64,000 bases of DNA from Symbiodinium microadriaticum (lineage: Eukaryota > Sar > Dinophyceae > Suessiales > Symbiodiniaceae): the NCBI GenBank assembly GCA_001939145.1, contig LSRX01000427.1, forward strand, positions 25,538 through 89,537, read 5' to 3'. The notes beneath the pieces are model-generated. The model did no database searches, was not told where the DNA came from, and saw only the letters and a program-made list of their open reading frames with translations. Positions within the stretch are counted from its first letter, which is position 1. Every line of letters begins with the position of its first letter. Positions 11,641-22,574 of this stretch are shown piece by piece. The position numbers were made by a program, and so were the translations under genes.

Positions 11641-12360
11641 TAGTAGAAGTAGTAGTAGCAGTAGCAGTAGCAGTAGCAGTAGTCGTAGTAGAAGTAGTAG
11701 TAGCAGTAGCAGTAGCAGTAGCAGTAGTCGTAGTAGAAGTAGTAGTAGCAGTAGCAGTAGCAGTAGCAGTAGTCGTAGTAGAAGTAGTAGTAGCAGTAGC
11801 AGTAGCAGTAGCAGTAGTCGTAGTAGAAGTAGTAGTAGCAGTAGCAGTAGCAGTAGCAGTAGTCGTAGTAGAAGTAGTAGTAGCAGTAGCAGTAGCAGTA
11901 GCAGTAGTCGTAGTAGAAGTAGTAGTAGCAGTAGCAGTAGCAGTAGCAGTAGTCGTAGTAGAAGTAGTAGTAGCAGTAGCAGTAGCAGTAGCAGTAGTCG
12001 TAGTAGAAGTAGTAGTAGCAGTAGCAGTAGCAGTAGCAGTAGTCGTAGTAGAAGTAGTAGTAGCAGTAGCAGTAGCAGTAGCAGTAGTCGTAGTAGAAGT
12101 AGTAGTAGCAGTAGCAGTAGCAGTAGCAGTAGTCGTAGTAGAAGTAGTAGTAGCAGTAGCAGTAGCAGTAGCAGTAGTCGTAGTAGAAGTAGTAGTAGCA
12201 GTAGCAGTAGCAGTAGCAGTAGTCGTAGCAGAAGTAGTAGTAGCAGTAGCAGTAGCAGTAGCAGTAGTCGTAGTAGAAGTAGTAGTAGCAGTAGCAGTAG
12301 CAGTAGCAGTAGTCGTAGTAGAAGTAGTAGAAGCAGTCGCAGTAGCAGTAGCAGTAGCAG
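11641..12360 (+). repeat. 45-bp minisatellite, about 15-16 copies
   Basis: Each unit starts CGTAGTAGAAGTAGTAGTAG and continues with AGC/AGT triplets for 45 bases. Copies are nearly identical, and one carries a T to C change (near 12228). On the minus strand all three frames lack stops, which produces a spurious Tyr/Cys-rich 332-codon ORF (11535-12533). Confidence 0.95.
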
Positions 12361-14638
12361 TACTGCTCGACTACGACTACTACCTCGCCATGGTCGCCGG
12401 GAAATCCCCAGAGAGATTTGCCTGGTAGGAATAAGTTGTTGTTAGAAGCAAGTAGTGATACAGGAGTAGTAGTGCCGTTGAGGCTGCTACCGAACTGGTG
12501 CTGCTGCCGCCGCTGCTGCCCTGCTGATGCCATCTGCTATCCCACTCCTACTAACTACGCTTGTCGAATGCCTGCTCGGTGGTGCACGCACTAAACTAAA
12601 CACTCGTCATCACCGGCCCAACACCAGATTCTGTTTGCATCTGCTGGGGCATTCACCGTTGGATCTTAAGAAACCTTTCAACGAAAGGTGCTGGCAAAGT
12701 GGGAAACCAATGCACCTCATGACTTCTGTGTAAAGGTGCAGGCGTGGTCGGAGGAAAATGTCCTTCTGAAATCCGGTGTTTCTTGTGGGGTCCTTGAGTA
12801 CAGACTAAGGGGTCGTTACTCCCCCTGGCTCCTCTGAGCACACCCGTGTGTTGCTGCTCCTTACTCTGCTGCCTTGCTTTCGTTTGACGTGTTGAAGCGG
12901 TGGAAAGCATTTGAAAGCCCCTCCTCGTCAGCATGTATGTTTCTGTTGTCTTTGAGTTGGTGGCGGAATCGTGTTCGACTTTTCCGATTCACTTCCGTTC
13001 TGTGACTTTCTCTTTCTCTTTTAGCTTCCCTGGTGGGCTTGCCGTTTTCTCTGCCGTATAAACGGCATCTTGAGTTTGACAATTCCGAAGCTTGTGGTTT
13101 CCCATTCCCCATTCTTCTGATTCGTGAGTCTCGGTTGGCCACAGGCAAATCGTTCAGGATTTGGAGGGTTTCAGGCCCGCAACGTCCCCGGACCAGGCCT
13201 TTTCTGAACCAACCTCTGCGCCCCTCTATTTTTAGGGTCGTCAGGCATCAGTGAAACCGACAATGCTGAATCGCAAGCGCAGGGCCAAAGTGCCCGCCAT
13301 GAAGCGTCGACGACACTTCACTGCAAGACTGAAGATTCTTGCCACCTGCACTGAAGTGACCTGCAGGACATGGAGAAGGCTGTGAAGCCGCCGGTTGTCC
13401 ATGACACGGCAGATCTGGTTCCCACATCAGGCCACCGCGCTGGATTTCGAATCCAGATTCCAGTAGGATGCTGTATCTTGAAGTGGACTGTGCATGATGT
13501 CATCCGGCACCTGAACGTGTGCTGGAGGTGATCCTCACCAGTACTCTGGCCAGGGAACTTACAGGCAGGGTCGGGATGGAAGTCGTTTGTCGGTGCATTG
13601 GTGGAATCCTCTACACGTGGCCCATGCAGTTACTGGCACTACGACACCGTCCGCGAGCCGACTTTCCCTCGGAAGACGGGCGCCCGGCCGTATGTGTTCA
13701 TGCGAGGCTTTTGAGATCTTTGAAAAGATTGGGACAGCGCGACCCCATAGTCACTGTCTGCTTCCCACAGCATGCCCGGATCCCCCATGTTGAAGTGCAA
13801 GTAGCGGCGTTGTCGCTTCATGTCGCGCGCAAAGTCAGGCCTGACGTCGCCAAGGGAGAGCTTGCGTCTGGTGCCACCGCACATGGCCCAGCTGAGATTG
13901 TCTGCCCTGGCCCACACAACGGTCCGAATGCTTGGGGATCTGTATGAGCTACTCGTAGATTCTCGCAAGCGTGCTTAGCCAACCCTGTCTGCTCAACTCT
14001 TGCGGCAGCGGAGCGTGGAACACACATGGTCAAAGCCTCCTTTCCTTCGGCGCAGGAGGGTTTAGCAAGGTCCATAGTACTGGTAGTAATCTGAAATGCA
14101 GTTTGCAAGTCAGTGGTTTGTGATCGCGAGCACAATTGCATGGGGCTTTTTGCCGCATGCTGCAAGGGCCGACCCAATCAGCAATGAGATTCCACTGACT
14201 TGTCAAAATGCATCGGCTGGGGGTCCCCCTGGCTTTCATAGTCTGAACTGAAATAATTGTCTTTGATTAGCAGTGTCGAACATGAGTCTTGGAAGTCGTT
14301 CTGGGGCCACGTGTAGTGTGCATGTGGAGCCAGGTCACTCGCACCGACGTTTGGCACGATCCGAAGGCTTGTGACGAACCCATGCTTCCAGGCGGCTCCG
14401 TGATCGCGCTGTGTTGATGTGGTGGTGGGCAGGAGCCTGCCATCGTCTCCGTTGCCAAGTTCTCACCTGAGAATTATCGGCCCGTCGGGGACCTAAGGTT
14501 CGTCACACAGGCGCTGAGCACCTCCTCATAGCCAGTTCGGGGTTGCCCCCAAAACAGAAGCATTCTAGCAGTCGTCGCCATGTGTGACTGAATTTGTTCG
14601 AAGAGCAAGTGGTGGAAAAACAATGAAAACAGAAGTTT
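12361..14638. other. No gene recognised
   Basis: Several frames of 90-140 codons occur on both strands (for example 13519-13947 + and 13639-13968 -). None shows a family signature or exon-like splice context that I could defend. Confidence 0.5.
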
Positions 14639-14668
14639 AAAACAATTAACTTCATAGTTAATTGTTTT
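14639..14668. repeat. Perfect 13-bp inverted repeat
   Basis: Arms 14639-14651 (AAAACAATTAACT) and 14656-14668 (AGTTAATTGTTTT) flank a 4-base loop. A shorter relative, TTAACT-TCAG-AGTTAA, occurs at 14750-14765. Both share the core word of the adjoining 44-bp array. Confidence 0.9.
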
Positions 14669-14699
14669 GGCTTCGGGAGTTCGTCAACGCTCTATCCAG

Positions 14700-15055
14700 A
14701 CCATAAACTCTGGATTTAATTGTTTTGTCCGGGTATAGGAAGGAGACACTTAACTTCAGAGTTAATTGTCGGTTTTGTTCCGCGCCCCTGTCCAGACAAT
14801 AAACTCTGGATTTAATTGTTTTCTTGGGGTCCCTGGAGGTCTCGTTGAGGGGCATTAACTCTGGATTTAATTGTTTTCTTGGGGTCCTTGGAGGGGAATT
14901 AACTCTGGATTTAATTGTTTTCTTGGGGTCCTTGGAGGGGAATTAACTCTGGATTTAATTGTTTTCTTGGGGTCCTTGGAGGGGAATTAACTCTGGATTT
15001 AATTGTTTTCTTGGGGTCCTTGGAGGGGAATTAACTCTGGATTTAATTGTTTTCT
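14700..15055 (+). repeat. 44-bp tandem repeat array, truncated by gap
   Basis: At least four near-perfect 44-bp units begin TTAACTCTGGATTTAATTG and contain CTTGGGGTCCTTGGAGGGG. They are preceded by looser copies spaced 60-110 bases apart. The array runs straight into the N gap, so its real length is unknown, and the gap probably marks an unresolved array. Confidence 0.93.
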
Positions 15056-15445
15056 NNNNNNNNNNNNNNNNNNNNNNNNNNNNNNNNNNNNNNNNNNNNN
15101 NNNNNNNNNNNNNNNNNNNNNNNNNNNNNNNNNNNNNNNNNNNNNNNNNNNNNNNNNNNNNNNNNNNNNNNNNNNNNNNNNNNNNNNNNNNNNNNNNNNN
15201 NNNNNNNNNNNNNNNNNNNNNNNNNNNNNNNNNNNNNNNNNNNNNNNNNNNNNNNNNNNNNNNNNNNNNNNNNNNNNNNNNNNNNNNNNNNNNNNNNNNN
15301 NNNNNNNNNNNNNNNNNNNNNNNNNNNNNNNNNNNNNNNNNNNNNNNNNNNNNNNNNNNNNNNNNNNNNNNNNNNNNNNNNNNNNNNNNNNNNNNNNNNN
15401 NNNNNNNNNNNNNNNNNNNNNNNNNNNNNNNNNNNNNNNNNNNNN
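15056..15445. other. Assembly gap (390 N)
   Basis: This is a run of N with no sequence. Any apparent reading frame across it is meaningless. Confidence 1.
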
Positions 15446-16309
15446 CAAGTGGTGTCATTTCAAGATCCAACAGCTGGCGATTTGTGAGGTGGGCTTTGCA
15501 GAGAATGCGCCTATGCCCACCAGCACTGTCCCAGAGGGGGCCTTGGACTTCCGAGCAGGGGCCTCAGGGCTTGGGGCACGTCACGGAATGTGCGGGGGTT
15601 GCTCTTCCAACCTTGGACATCGAGTGCTGCCTCAACAACGCAGGCCAAGCTTCTCAGCCTAAGCCCACCAAGCCAGATTCACACAACTCGCGAAGCCCGT
15701 GGACCGAACTGCGCAGAATGCTAACCTTGCAGCTTGCAGACCAGGAGAAAAACCACGGAACGGAACTCCGCGGCAGCAAACACCGAAAGCGACAGGAGCC
15801 AGGCCCAGGCAGGTAACGGGGACAATTTGGTGCATGTCTCCAACTAAGAAACACCCAGGGATGCTGTAGGTGGAACGGTATGAGGACGGCCGACCTTGCT
15901 GTTGCGAGACCGGCGAATGCTGCGACTCAAACGGGCCCGGAAACGACTCGGGAAGAGAGGTGGCGGGTTCTTGAACAGCGAGTGTCTAAGCATGTCTAAG
16001 CCTTTGGTTTACAGTAAAAAACCTGGTGCCGACTGTAGCCAGTTAAAGAGACTGGCCGACACCATCGCGTTCTCGGTTGTGCAAGGCACAGGCCTAACTG
16101 CAAAAATTCGTGCACGTCGCATAAGGCCAACCGTCTCCCGATCGGGCATGCAGATCGCCGACCCTTCATATATTTCATGACGGCGCAGGGGTCTGAGATG
16201 CTCCAGTTCGCAGGTGTGAAGTCCGACTGCGCAGACAAATGCAGACACCATCTTCCGGGTCATGGGAGAGTTGAAGAAATATGGGGGCGGAGGGCTTTTT
16301 TATCGGGAG
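15446..16309. other. No gene recognised; upstream of Rieske copy B
   Basis: N-terminal exons of Rieske copy B should lie here or inside the gap, but none could be identified. There is nothing else to report. Confidence 0.4.
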
Positions 16310-17081
16310 AGAAAGGCACTACTGGCTGCCTTGCCTCAGGGGCGGTGCCGTGATTGCCGCCTCCATGATCCGCGCCATGGCTGGGAAGCTCATCTTGACG
16401 CTCTGGCCTGCCAAGGACATCGCAAGAAATCTTTTCCTTGAAATGCCCATGATCCACATCATGCAAAAACGAACATGTTTGCCGCCATGGTCGATTTTGC
16501 ATTCGGCGTTCCTTCTTTGGGATTATTAGTGCACATTTCACACAACGGCCTTCAAGTCAATAGCCTGCCGTTGTTGACATGGGCTTACCCAATCGGCCTC
16601 CTGCAGGATGTGTTCGCTGCTGGCATTGTTGAGGACGGACGGGGTTAAGAGCTGCACATACAGGATGGCGGCTCGCGTAGCCGTTTGAAGAAAAGGTTGT
16701 GCCCCCTGCCATTCAACAAGCCATGCGTTTGATTGCTGGCGAGGTGGATCTCAGGCCCATTCGAATTGGGCAGAACTTCACAGCGGCTTCCTCGGCCTCA
16801 ATATACTCAAGAGCTGCTCTGTAAGCATTTCTCGAAATTCTGAAGGTCAAGTGGCGCGAGAAGCCGGTCTTCATCCGCAAGCGCACCCCGGATCAAATCA
16901 CATCCGCCAAGAAGGTGCGTGAGACTGAACTGATTGCATTGGGTTGCCCAAACGCGCATCCTTCTCAAATGCACTTTGCGCGGTGACTTTCAGTCCAGAC
17001 GGGTTGCCTGAACTTTGCGAGGATGATATCGTGGCACCCTCCATGCGGGAGCCAGCCACGGATGCAGAGCGTTGCAAGAGG
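16303..17081 (+). repeat. 779-bp direct duplication, right copy
   Basis: This is the partner of 1-779. Sequence upstream of 16303 cannot be compared because the other copy starts at the window edge. Downstream of 17081 the introns of the two copies share no obvious similarity. Confidence 0.95.
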
Positions 17082-18127
17082 CCATGTGCAAGCACAGCAA
17101 GCAGAGCTTTTCCGAGACACGGTCTGGACAAGGGGTCGCGATCTGAACAAAGCCTTAGTGGATCATTGACGGGTTTAGGAAGTCAACTCAAGTCTGGCCT
17201 GTGGCCTTTGTGTTTGCAGCCGGCATGTAGGTTTATGAAAATCTGCTTCTGTTACCCGTGGGATGTTGTGTGTGTAACACCTAAGTCTGCGTTAAATGCA
17301 GGGCGGACTGCGTTTGGGAGTCCGTGTCGAATGCATTTGTGTTTGCAGGTGCGTTTTGGATACATTTCGTGTCTGTTTGGATCCGTCTGGGATGCGTTTG
17401 AAGTGCGTCTTAAGTGCAATGCACTTCAAGCGCACTTTAAACACATCCTACCTACGTGCATCCCAAATCAACCCGAAGGGATCCCAAACGCATCCAAAAC
17501 GGACCGAAAACGCAATCTCCAGATGCACCCGAACGCATCCCAAGATTCTGAAACGCATATTTAGGAAAAATACAGCATTTCCAGAGTTAGCAGGCCGCAG
17601 ATTTTCATAAATGTAGGTTCGAGATTTCGCAGCCACCTTCATAGATCTGAACGCAGCCAGCATGGAACAGGCCCGAGTGGCTGATCTGCATTGGTGTCCC
17701 GAACCCAGCCGCAACCGATGATTTGCTCTTCCTTTGCAGAAGCGGAACATCGACAGATCCTGTATCCCGAAACAGGTCTGCACTCACCTGGGCTGCATCC
17801 CCCAGCCTGATGCTGGCAACTACGGCACCTCGCTTATGTCGTGTTGAAGACTTGGGCCCCCTGTTCGAGAGGTTGGTGTTGGCAATGGGACGCTCGTCCG
17901 TAGGCAACTACTCCTGAGGTGGCTACTTCTGCCCTTGCCACGGTTCTCATTACGACTACGCTGGCCGAATTCGCCAGGCCTGCGGTGTTGGAGAGAGCGC
18001 TCCATTCAAAGCCTTGTCCATGATACGGCCGAACCAAGTGCATGACCTGCAGGGCCCTGCACCGAAGAACCTGGAGGTTCCTCCGCAGGGGCCTTCGCCG
18101 GCTATCGGTGTCATGATTGAAAACTAG
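16310..18127 (+). CDS. UQCRFS1: Rieske iron-sulfur protein of cytochrome bc1, copy B (split gene)
   Basis: This is a second complete set of the same exons: 16310-16415, 16607-16633, 16744-16782, 16846-16916, 16994-17080, 17671-17695, 17776-17824, 17919-17977 and 18053-about 18085. It has the same CTHLGC and CPCHGS ligand boxes and the same C-terminal [11 protein letters not shown]. Reading on in frame gives about ten more residues and a TAG at 18125-18127, which does not match the usual C-terminus, so the true end is unsure. In exon 16994-17080 one Gly of copy A is Cys here. In the four 3' exons every difference from copy A is synonymous, which suggests both copies were kept under selection. 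N-terminal exons encoding the mitochondrial targeting signal were not found between the N gap and 16310. Confidence 0.86.
17290..17560. repeat. Imperfect long inverted repeat inside an intron of Rieske copy B
   Basis: The left side repeats words such as GTTTGGGATGCGTTT and the right side their complements (AAACGCATCCAAAAC, GCATCCCAAA). The centre is the palindrome AAGTGCAATGCACTT at 17412-17426. It lies in the intron 17081-17670, which has no counterpart in copy A, and may be a foldback or MITE-like insertion. Confidence 0.7.
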
Positions 18128-19383
18128 AAGCCTTGAGCCCGAGGCACTCCTTCCTGGACGAGAACACTGTGAAGTTGGGATAGACCGAAGCTTTTCACAG
18201 ACTCAGCGTAGCACAAGCTCCAAACAGAGATGTCTTACCTGAGCCGGGCCGTCCGCAACTTCGCAGTACATGTGCTACGTCTGTTGCGGTGCCAATCCTT
18301 CAGTGCAGCACTTCCTGTCTTTTTTGGATTGTGGAAAAAATGACTTGTGCTGGACAGTCGCAATTGTGGTGCAACGCACAGCCTTCCTGTGATCCTTGTG
18401 GTGAAGAAATAGACACATCAGGGACACCGCTACCTCAGTTCTACTCAGCAGGCACCTGTCATCCAACAGAGAGTTCCCAAGACAAATGGTTCCATTGCAC
18501 TCTGGGTTGGGGGGTTGCAGTGCTTTGGGTCGCAGATCCGGACAGCTTGATTTGCAGACGCTGTGCACATCCTTCGCTGGTCCAGCTGGTTCAAGCAGTT
18601 CTTCTGGTGCTGGCTCATGTTCTGCAAGTGTAATCTGGAACCTCACATCCCAGTCAGGAGAGGCAGAACGAAACTGTCCGATAGGGCGACGGCACAACAT
18701 CGACTCGTCCCAGCAGCCCCCTAAGTTCCCATGATGCACCTACACTTCTGCATCATTGTCAATGCTTACAACTCGCTTGCATGTCCGTCCGGAGGAGGAG
18801 TTGTCTTGGAGCCTCGCAGTGCCTGGGCTCACATGTTGTTCGTCTATGTTCCTGCTGAGCAGCAGGGATCAGTTTCAGCTCATGGGGGTGTCGCATGAGG
18901 CCTCAGGAAGAAGGATGTTTTGCGGGAGCATGGGGACGGAGGGGACCGGCTTCTTCGCAAGCCGGAGTCAGCTCGAGGTCGAGACGGAGCTGACTGTCCG
19001 CGAGCTGGAGCAGGTCATCCAAAGGTCCGCAGGATTCTTCCGATATCATGCGCCTCAGACGCTGATTTAAGACCATGCCTTTTGCGCGATTCGAGCTGTG
19101 ACAGCTCCCCGCAACTCGACGCCGCCCTTAGAATAGAACTCGACGGCTGACATACGTGTCGGTATACAATAGGACACATATTAAATGGGCTACGAGGCCG
19201 AGTTGCTAAACGGCAAGTTGTGACACCGCAAACACAGGAACACACACACACTACATTGTCACTACATTTGAAGCATCTACAAAACTATGGAAGTTACACG
19301 TGCATATATGTTCCTCTATCAGCGGTTAAGTTAGTTGGGATTCAGGGATTAGTCTATTCGTTCGATTGAGCAGCTCCGATATC
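18128..19383. other. No gene recognised
   Basis: This stretch lies downstream of Rieske copy B. Short random-looking frames only. Confidence 0.5.
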
Positions 19384-19830
19384 CATGAAATGCTCCGTCT
19401 TCTCGTTCGAGGTTGGAGGCCGCTCCCACTCGGTCGGACCGCGCAAGACTGTCACGGCAGGGTATCTTTGCCGCTCGTGGTGCGAGCTGAGGGTGACCTA
19501 CCGTGCCTCTGGTGACTCCTACATCGACTGGAGTTCCGTTTCAGAGACCCCAACAATCGGATGGATTTCCGATCTGGAAGGATCTCCCTCCCGCTCAATA
19601 ATTAACACGATCAGTGCGTGCCGACATCAGCGGGCCAGAGTGGAGTGCCCGGATCAGGTGCACTAGTTCGCTCAGCTGGTGGCGCAAAACGCCCTGGTTC
19701 AACGCGTTAAGGCATCTCGGCAGCATAAGCTGGCGTCGCGTTCAGCTCCCGGGCGACGGTGATTTCCGTTACAGAGCTCGCTCGAAGCTGGTGGTTGTTC
19801 CTCCGATGTACTTCGATTAGAATGCCTTCG
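19384..19830 (+). repeat. Diverged repeat family member, copy 1 (partner at 46.2-46.6 kb)
   Basis: The translation shares FSFEVGG with SFEVGA at 46.2 kb, and NTISACRHQRARVECPDQV with NTIQACRQQRARVEMPDRV near 46.46 kb, in the same order and strand and at similar spacing. The family is unknown. A stop at 19664 shows this copy is broken. Confidence 0.6.
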
Positions 19831-20306
19831 CCTTCCGCGCGCACATCGAGGCCCAGGGTCTGGCAGTGACGGTGGGTCCACCGTGATCGAGCCTGCACAT
19901 ATACATTCTGGCAGGAGCGCTGCGCACATGAGCGTGTTGGCCCAAAACCCACTGCCAAACTGCCTACGCGAGTGGAGCTTGTGACCTATGTTTACTTGAC
20001 CCGTGCTGCGCATTCCTTCTAAGTCAGCCGAAACGTTGTCATCTCACAGGCGCAGCGTGCCAGTTGCAGGCTTGTGATCAAAGCTCCGTGGAAGCGTCAG
20101 AGGAATCGTCAAGTCGTGGAGCTTCTGTGTACCAGAGGTCACCAGTTTTCGTTTCTAGGAGCGCCCCTCCACAACTAGTTTAGCAGGGCGTCAAACGGCT
20201 CCCACCAGCCAGCAGTAACTTCAGCTTCTTCGGCAAGTGACCGCAAGCTTGTGCAGACCGTGACTGCACCACGAAATACCACGAAGACGCTTTCAATCTC
20301 CACTCC

Positions 20307-20900
20307 TTGGACACTCGCTTCGTGTTGTTCTGCTCGAATCACGGTCACGATCAGGGTCTTCCCCCCAACGTGTGGAGAGTCGCCAAGTTGCGGCGCATCC
20401 ACCAGGAAGCGGGGAAAGTGAACATGTCACTGAGAGCAATGGGCTTATTCATCCTCGGCGAGATCAAGAAGTGCGTGGAAGTGGTCTACAAGGACAAGCA
20501 AACGAAAGCCCAGACCAACCACTGCTTGAACGAGATGGGTCAGTGGGACTATCTATACCGGGACCCTTCGGAGAAGAAGCACAAGCGCAACTCCGATATC
20601 CCAACCATCGGCCGCGAGAAGGTGATGGAGATGCTGACACTCCTGGGCCTGGAAGAACTCCTCCCATCGCCGAATGTGGTCCACCGGCTCCATTCTCTTC
20701 GCCCGTTGACGGAGTGCTCCGAAACCATGGAGAAAGGTTTGCGAGCATCCGAGGCCCAAGAAGCGTACACCATCCTCCGCCAGCTCAGTCAGCTGGCGAT
20801 CACCCAGCCAGCATCTCTCAATCTGAGACCGGACAAGCTTCAGAGATCGGACCTGGCCAATCATATCCAGCAGCAGATCGCCAAGCTCTCCTGTCGCTGA
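20307..20900 (+). CDS. Unknown 197-aa ORF, helical and charged, possibly retroelement-derived
   Basis: This is a clean ORF with a protein-like composition: VNMSLRAMGLFILGEIKKCV early, then a Lys-rich middle, and an amphipathic C-terminus rich in Leu, Gln and Ser. No domain is recognised. It ends in overlap with a different frame that carries a peptidase-like remnant (20890-21230), so both are probably pieces of one polyprotein separated by a frameshift. It may be part of the same element as 19384-19830. Confidence 0.4.
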   Translation: MDTRFVLFCSNHGHDQGLPPNVWRVAKLRRIHQEAGKVNMSLRAMGLFILGEIKKCVEVVYKDKQTKAQTNHCLNEMGQWDYLYRDPSEKKHKRNSDIPTIGREKVMEMLTLLGLEELLPSPNVVHRLHSLRPLTECSETMEKGLRASEAQEAYTILRQLSQLAITQPASLNLRPDKLQRSDLANHIQQQIAKLSCR

Positions 20901-21230
20901 GGCTGGTCAACTCCTCCAATGTGTGTTGCACGCATTGCTTCCTGCTTGTATGGCTTCAGCCCACTATGCCAGTATGCTGACACCAAATCCGCAGTTGGAC
21001 CTCTCTCACCCGGGTGTGGGAGGCACCTCGCGCCCAGCACGATGTGGCTGAATTCGTTCAATTTTTGGCTGAAGCCTTACACATGCCGCATCTAACGATC
21101 AGTTGGCAAGTTCGCACTCACCGCTGCAGGTATCCAAGTCGCGGAGCATGGTTCCACATTCGTTCTGAGCCTGCCTCTTATCACGTCACTTCACCAGGAT
21201 GTTCACGGCCTTGTTAACCCCTGGTGCACA
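20890..21230 (+). pseudogene. Ubiquitin-hydrolase-like (C19-type) cysteine-peptidase remnant of a retroelement
   Basis: One frame reads LRLVNSSNVCCTHCFLLVWL, resembling the N..N.C(Y)..S..Q..W catalytic-Cys box of ubiquitin-specific peptidases. After a stop at 20978 the same frame gives LTRVWEAPRAQHDVAEFVQF, matching the QHDAAEF box of that family. A shifted frame then reads AGIQVAEHGSTFVLSLPLI. The order and spacing fit a peptidase domain, but a stop and a frameshift make this copy inactive. That it came from a mobile element is inferred from the neighbourhood. Confidence 0.45.
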
Positions 21231-21484
21231 AAAAATATGGGGAAGTGTAGGCCTTCGTTGAGCCGCGGCCACGGTTTGCCATTATCCAAAAGGCCCGTTT
21301 CTTTGGAGCCTCCAAATAACACAAGGCAGTGCTTGCCATTAGCGGTCGTTGCCAGGCCATCGCTTGTTGATCAAAACAAGAATGCATACTGCATACGTGT
21401 CAAATGACACTGTCGTTGCTGCGAGAATCTGTGCTCCTGACTGGCTTCGGTCACGCAAGCGGCGATCTCAAAGTCAAAAAGTAT

Positions 21485-21720
21485 ACCTGCATGCCTACAT
21501 GTAAGTATGTGGGTATGTAGGTACGTAGGTCTGCAGGTACACAGGTATGTAGGTAGGTAGGCATCCAGCGATGTTGGTATTTATGCATGTATGTGTGTAC
21601 GTATGTATAGGTATCACCAATGTCTGCCTGTATTCCTGCAGGGGTCTATGTGTGTATGTGTGTATGCATGTACATGTGTACATGTGTAGGTCAGTAAGCA
21701 TGTGTGTATCAGTACTTTAA
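21485..21720 (+). repeat. GTAT/GTAG tetranucleotide-type microsatellite
   Basis: This is a degenerate GTATGTAGGTAG array that grades into GTGTAT repeats. It produces spurious Thr/Tyr/His-rich frames on both strands. Confidence 0.9.
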
Positions 21721-22574
21721 CACTAAAATTGAATGGTTGAATGTGTATGTTGTGAGCATGTGAGAATATGTGGGTGTACGTGGGTGTGTGTTATCATCTG
21801 CATACTTGGTTCTGCATATGTACATGTACATGTGCACATATGCGTGAATGATTTTGATATGTGTTTCTGTTTGCGTGTGTTTGCGGCTGCAGGTAGCTGG
21901 CATTTGTTCGAAGTATGTTTATGGAACAAGTGCAGATGCATGAGTGTATGCATTTACTTCTGCATCAGTAGATGTGTTGGCCCACGTTATTCCAAGTTTT
22001 TGCAGAAAGTTGTGAATGAACAGCCCGATAGACGGCAAAAAACCCAGGTGCGCAATTGGCGAGAGATCGCGGAGTACATCAGCCAGAACCCGGACACTTG
22101 AGATTCCAGGGCTGTCAAGAGTTTGTTGTTGTTTGAAAGCGTTTCCCGCCCACTTCGGCTGCACACTTTGCTGGTCAATCTCCGCAACACCAACAACCCC
22201 TTAACGCAACCTTAACCAACTCTGGAAAAGGTTTGTTTGTCAAAAATTTCTTTGTTGGTTGATGCAAGCTGAGAACCGGGAAGGATAAGGGACGACTCCT
22301 TTCACATTATTGCCGGCATCGGCCTTGCAACGGACATTGGCATTTCGGCTTGGAAGACTCAGCATCCCAGTGCGGATTTGCATGGGTTCAAAAAGATCGT
22401 GCATCGCGCTTTTTGGCTTTGGTAAGATCTGCTGTCGGAGCACCCTGCGGTAACACGTGCTCGTCGTGCAAATGTACCTCACGAAGCCCCGCAATTAAAT
22501 ACATGTGCGCATGTGCCTCAGAACATCCAAAAGCAATGGTTTTTGGGGCACAGCCACAGGTTGCCGTGGAGTGG

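Noticed and set aside
11535-12533. 332-codon minus-strand ORF, Tyr/Cys-rich
   Set aside because: It is a by-product of a satellite made of AGT/AGC triplets. None of the minus-strand frames can contain a stop, so an ORF of this length carries no coding evidence.
14860-15055. CRISPR-like regular 44-bp repeats
   Set aside because: Units are directly adjacent with no unique spacers, and the genome is eukaryotic. This is a tandem satellite.
14955-15816. ORFs spanning the N gap
   Set aside because: They are made mostly of unknown residues across 390 N and have no meaning.
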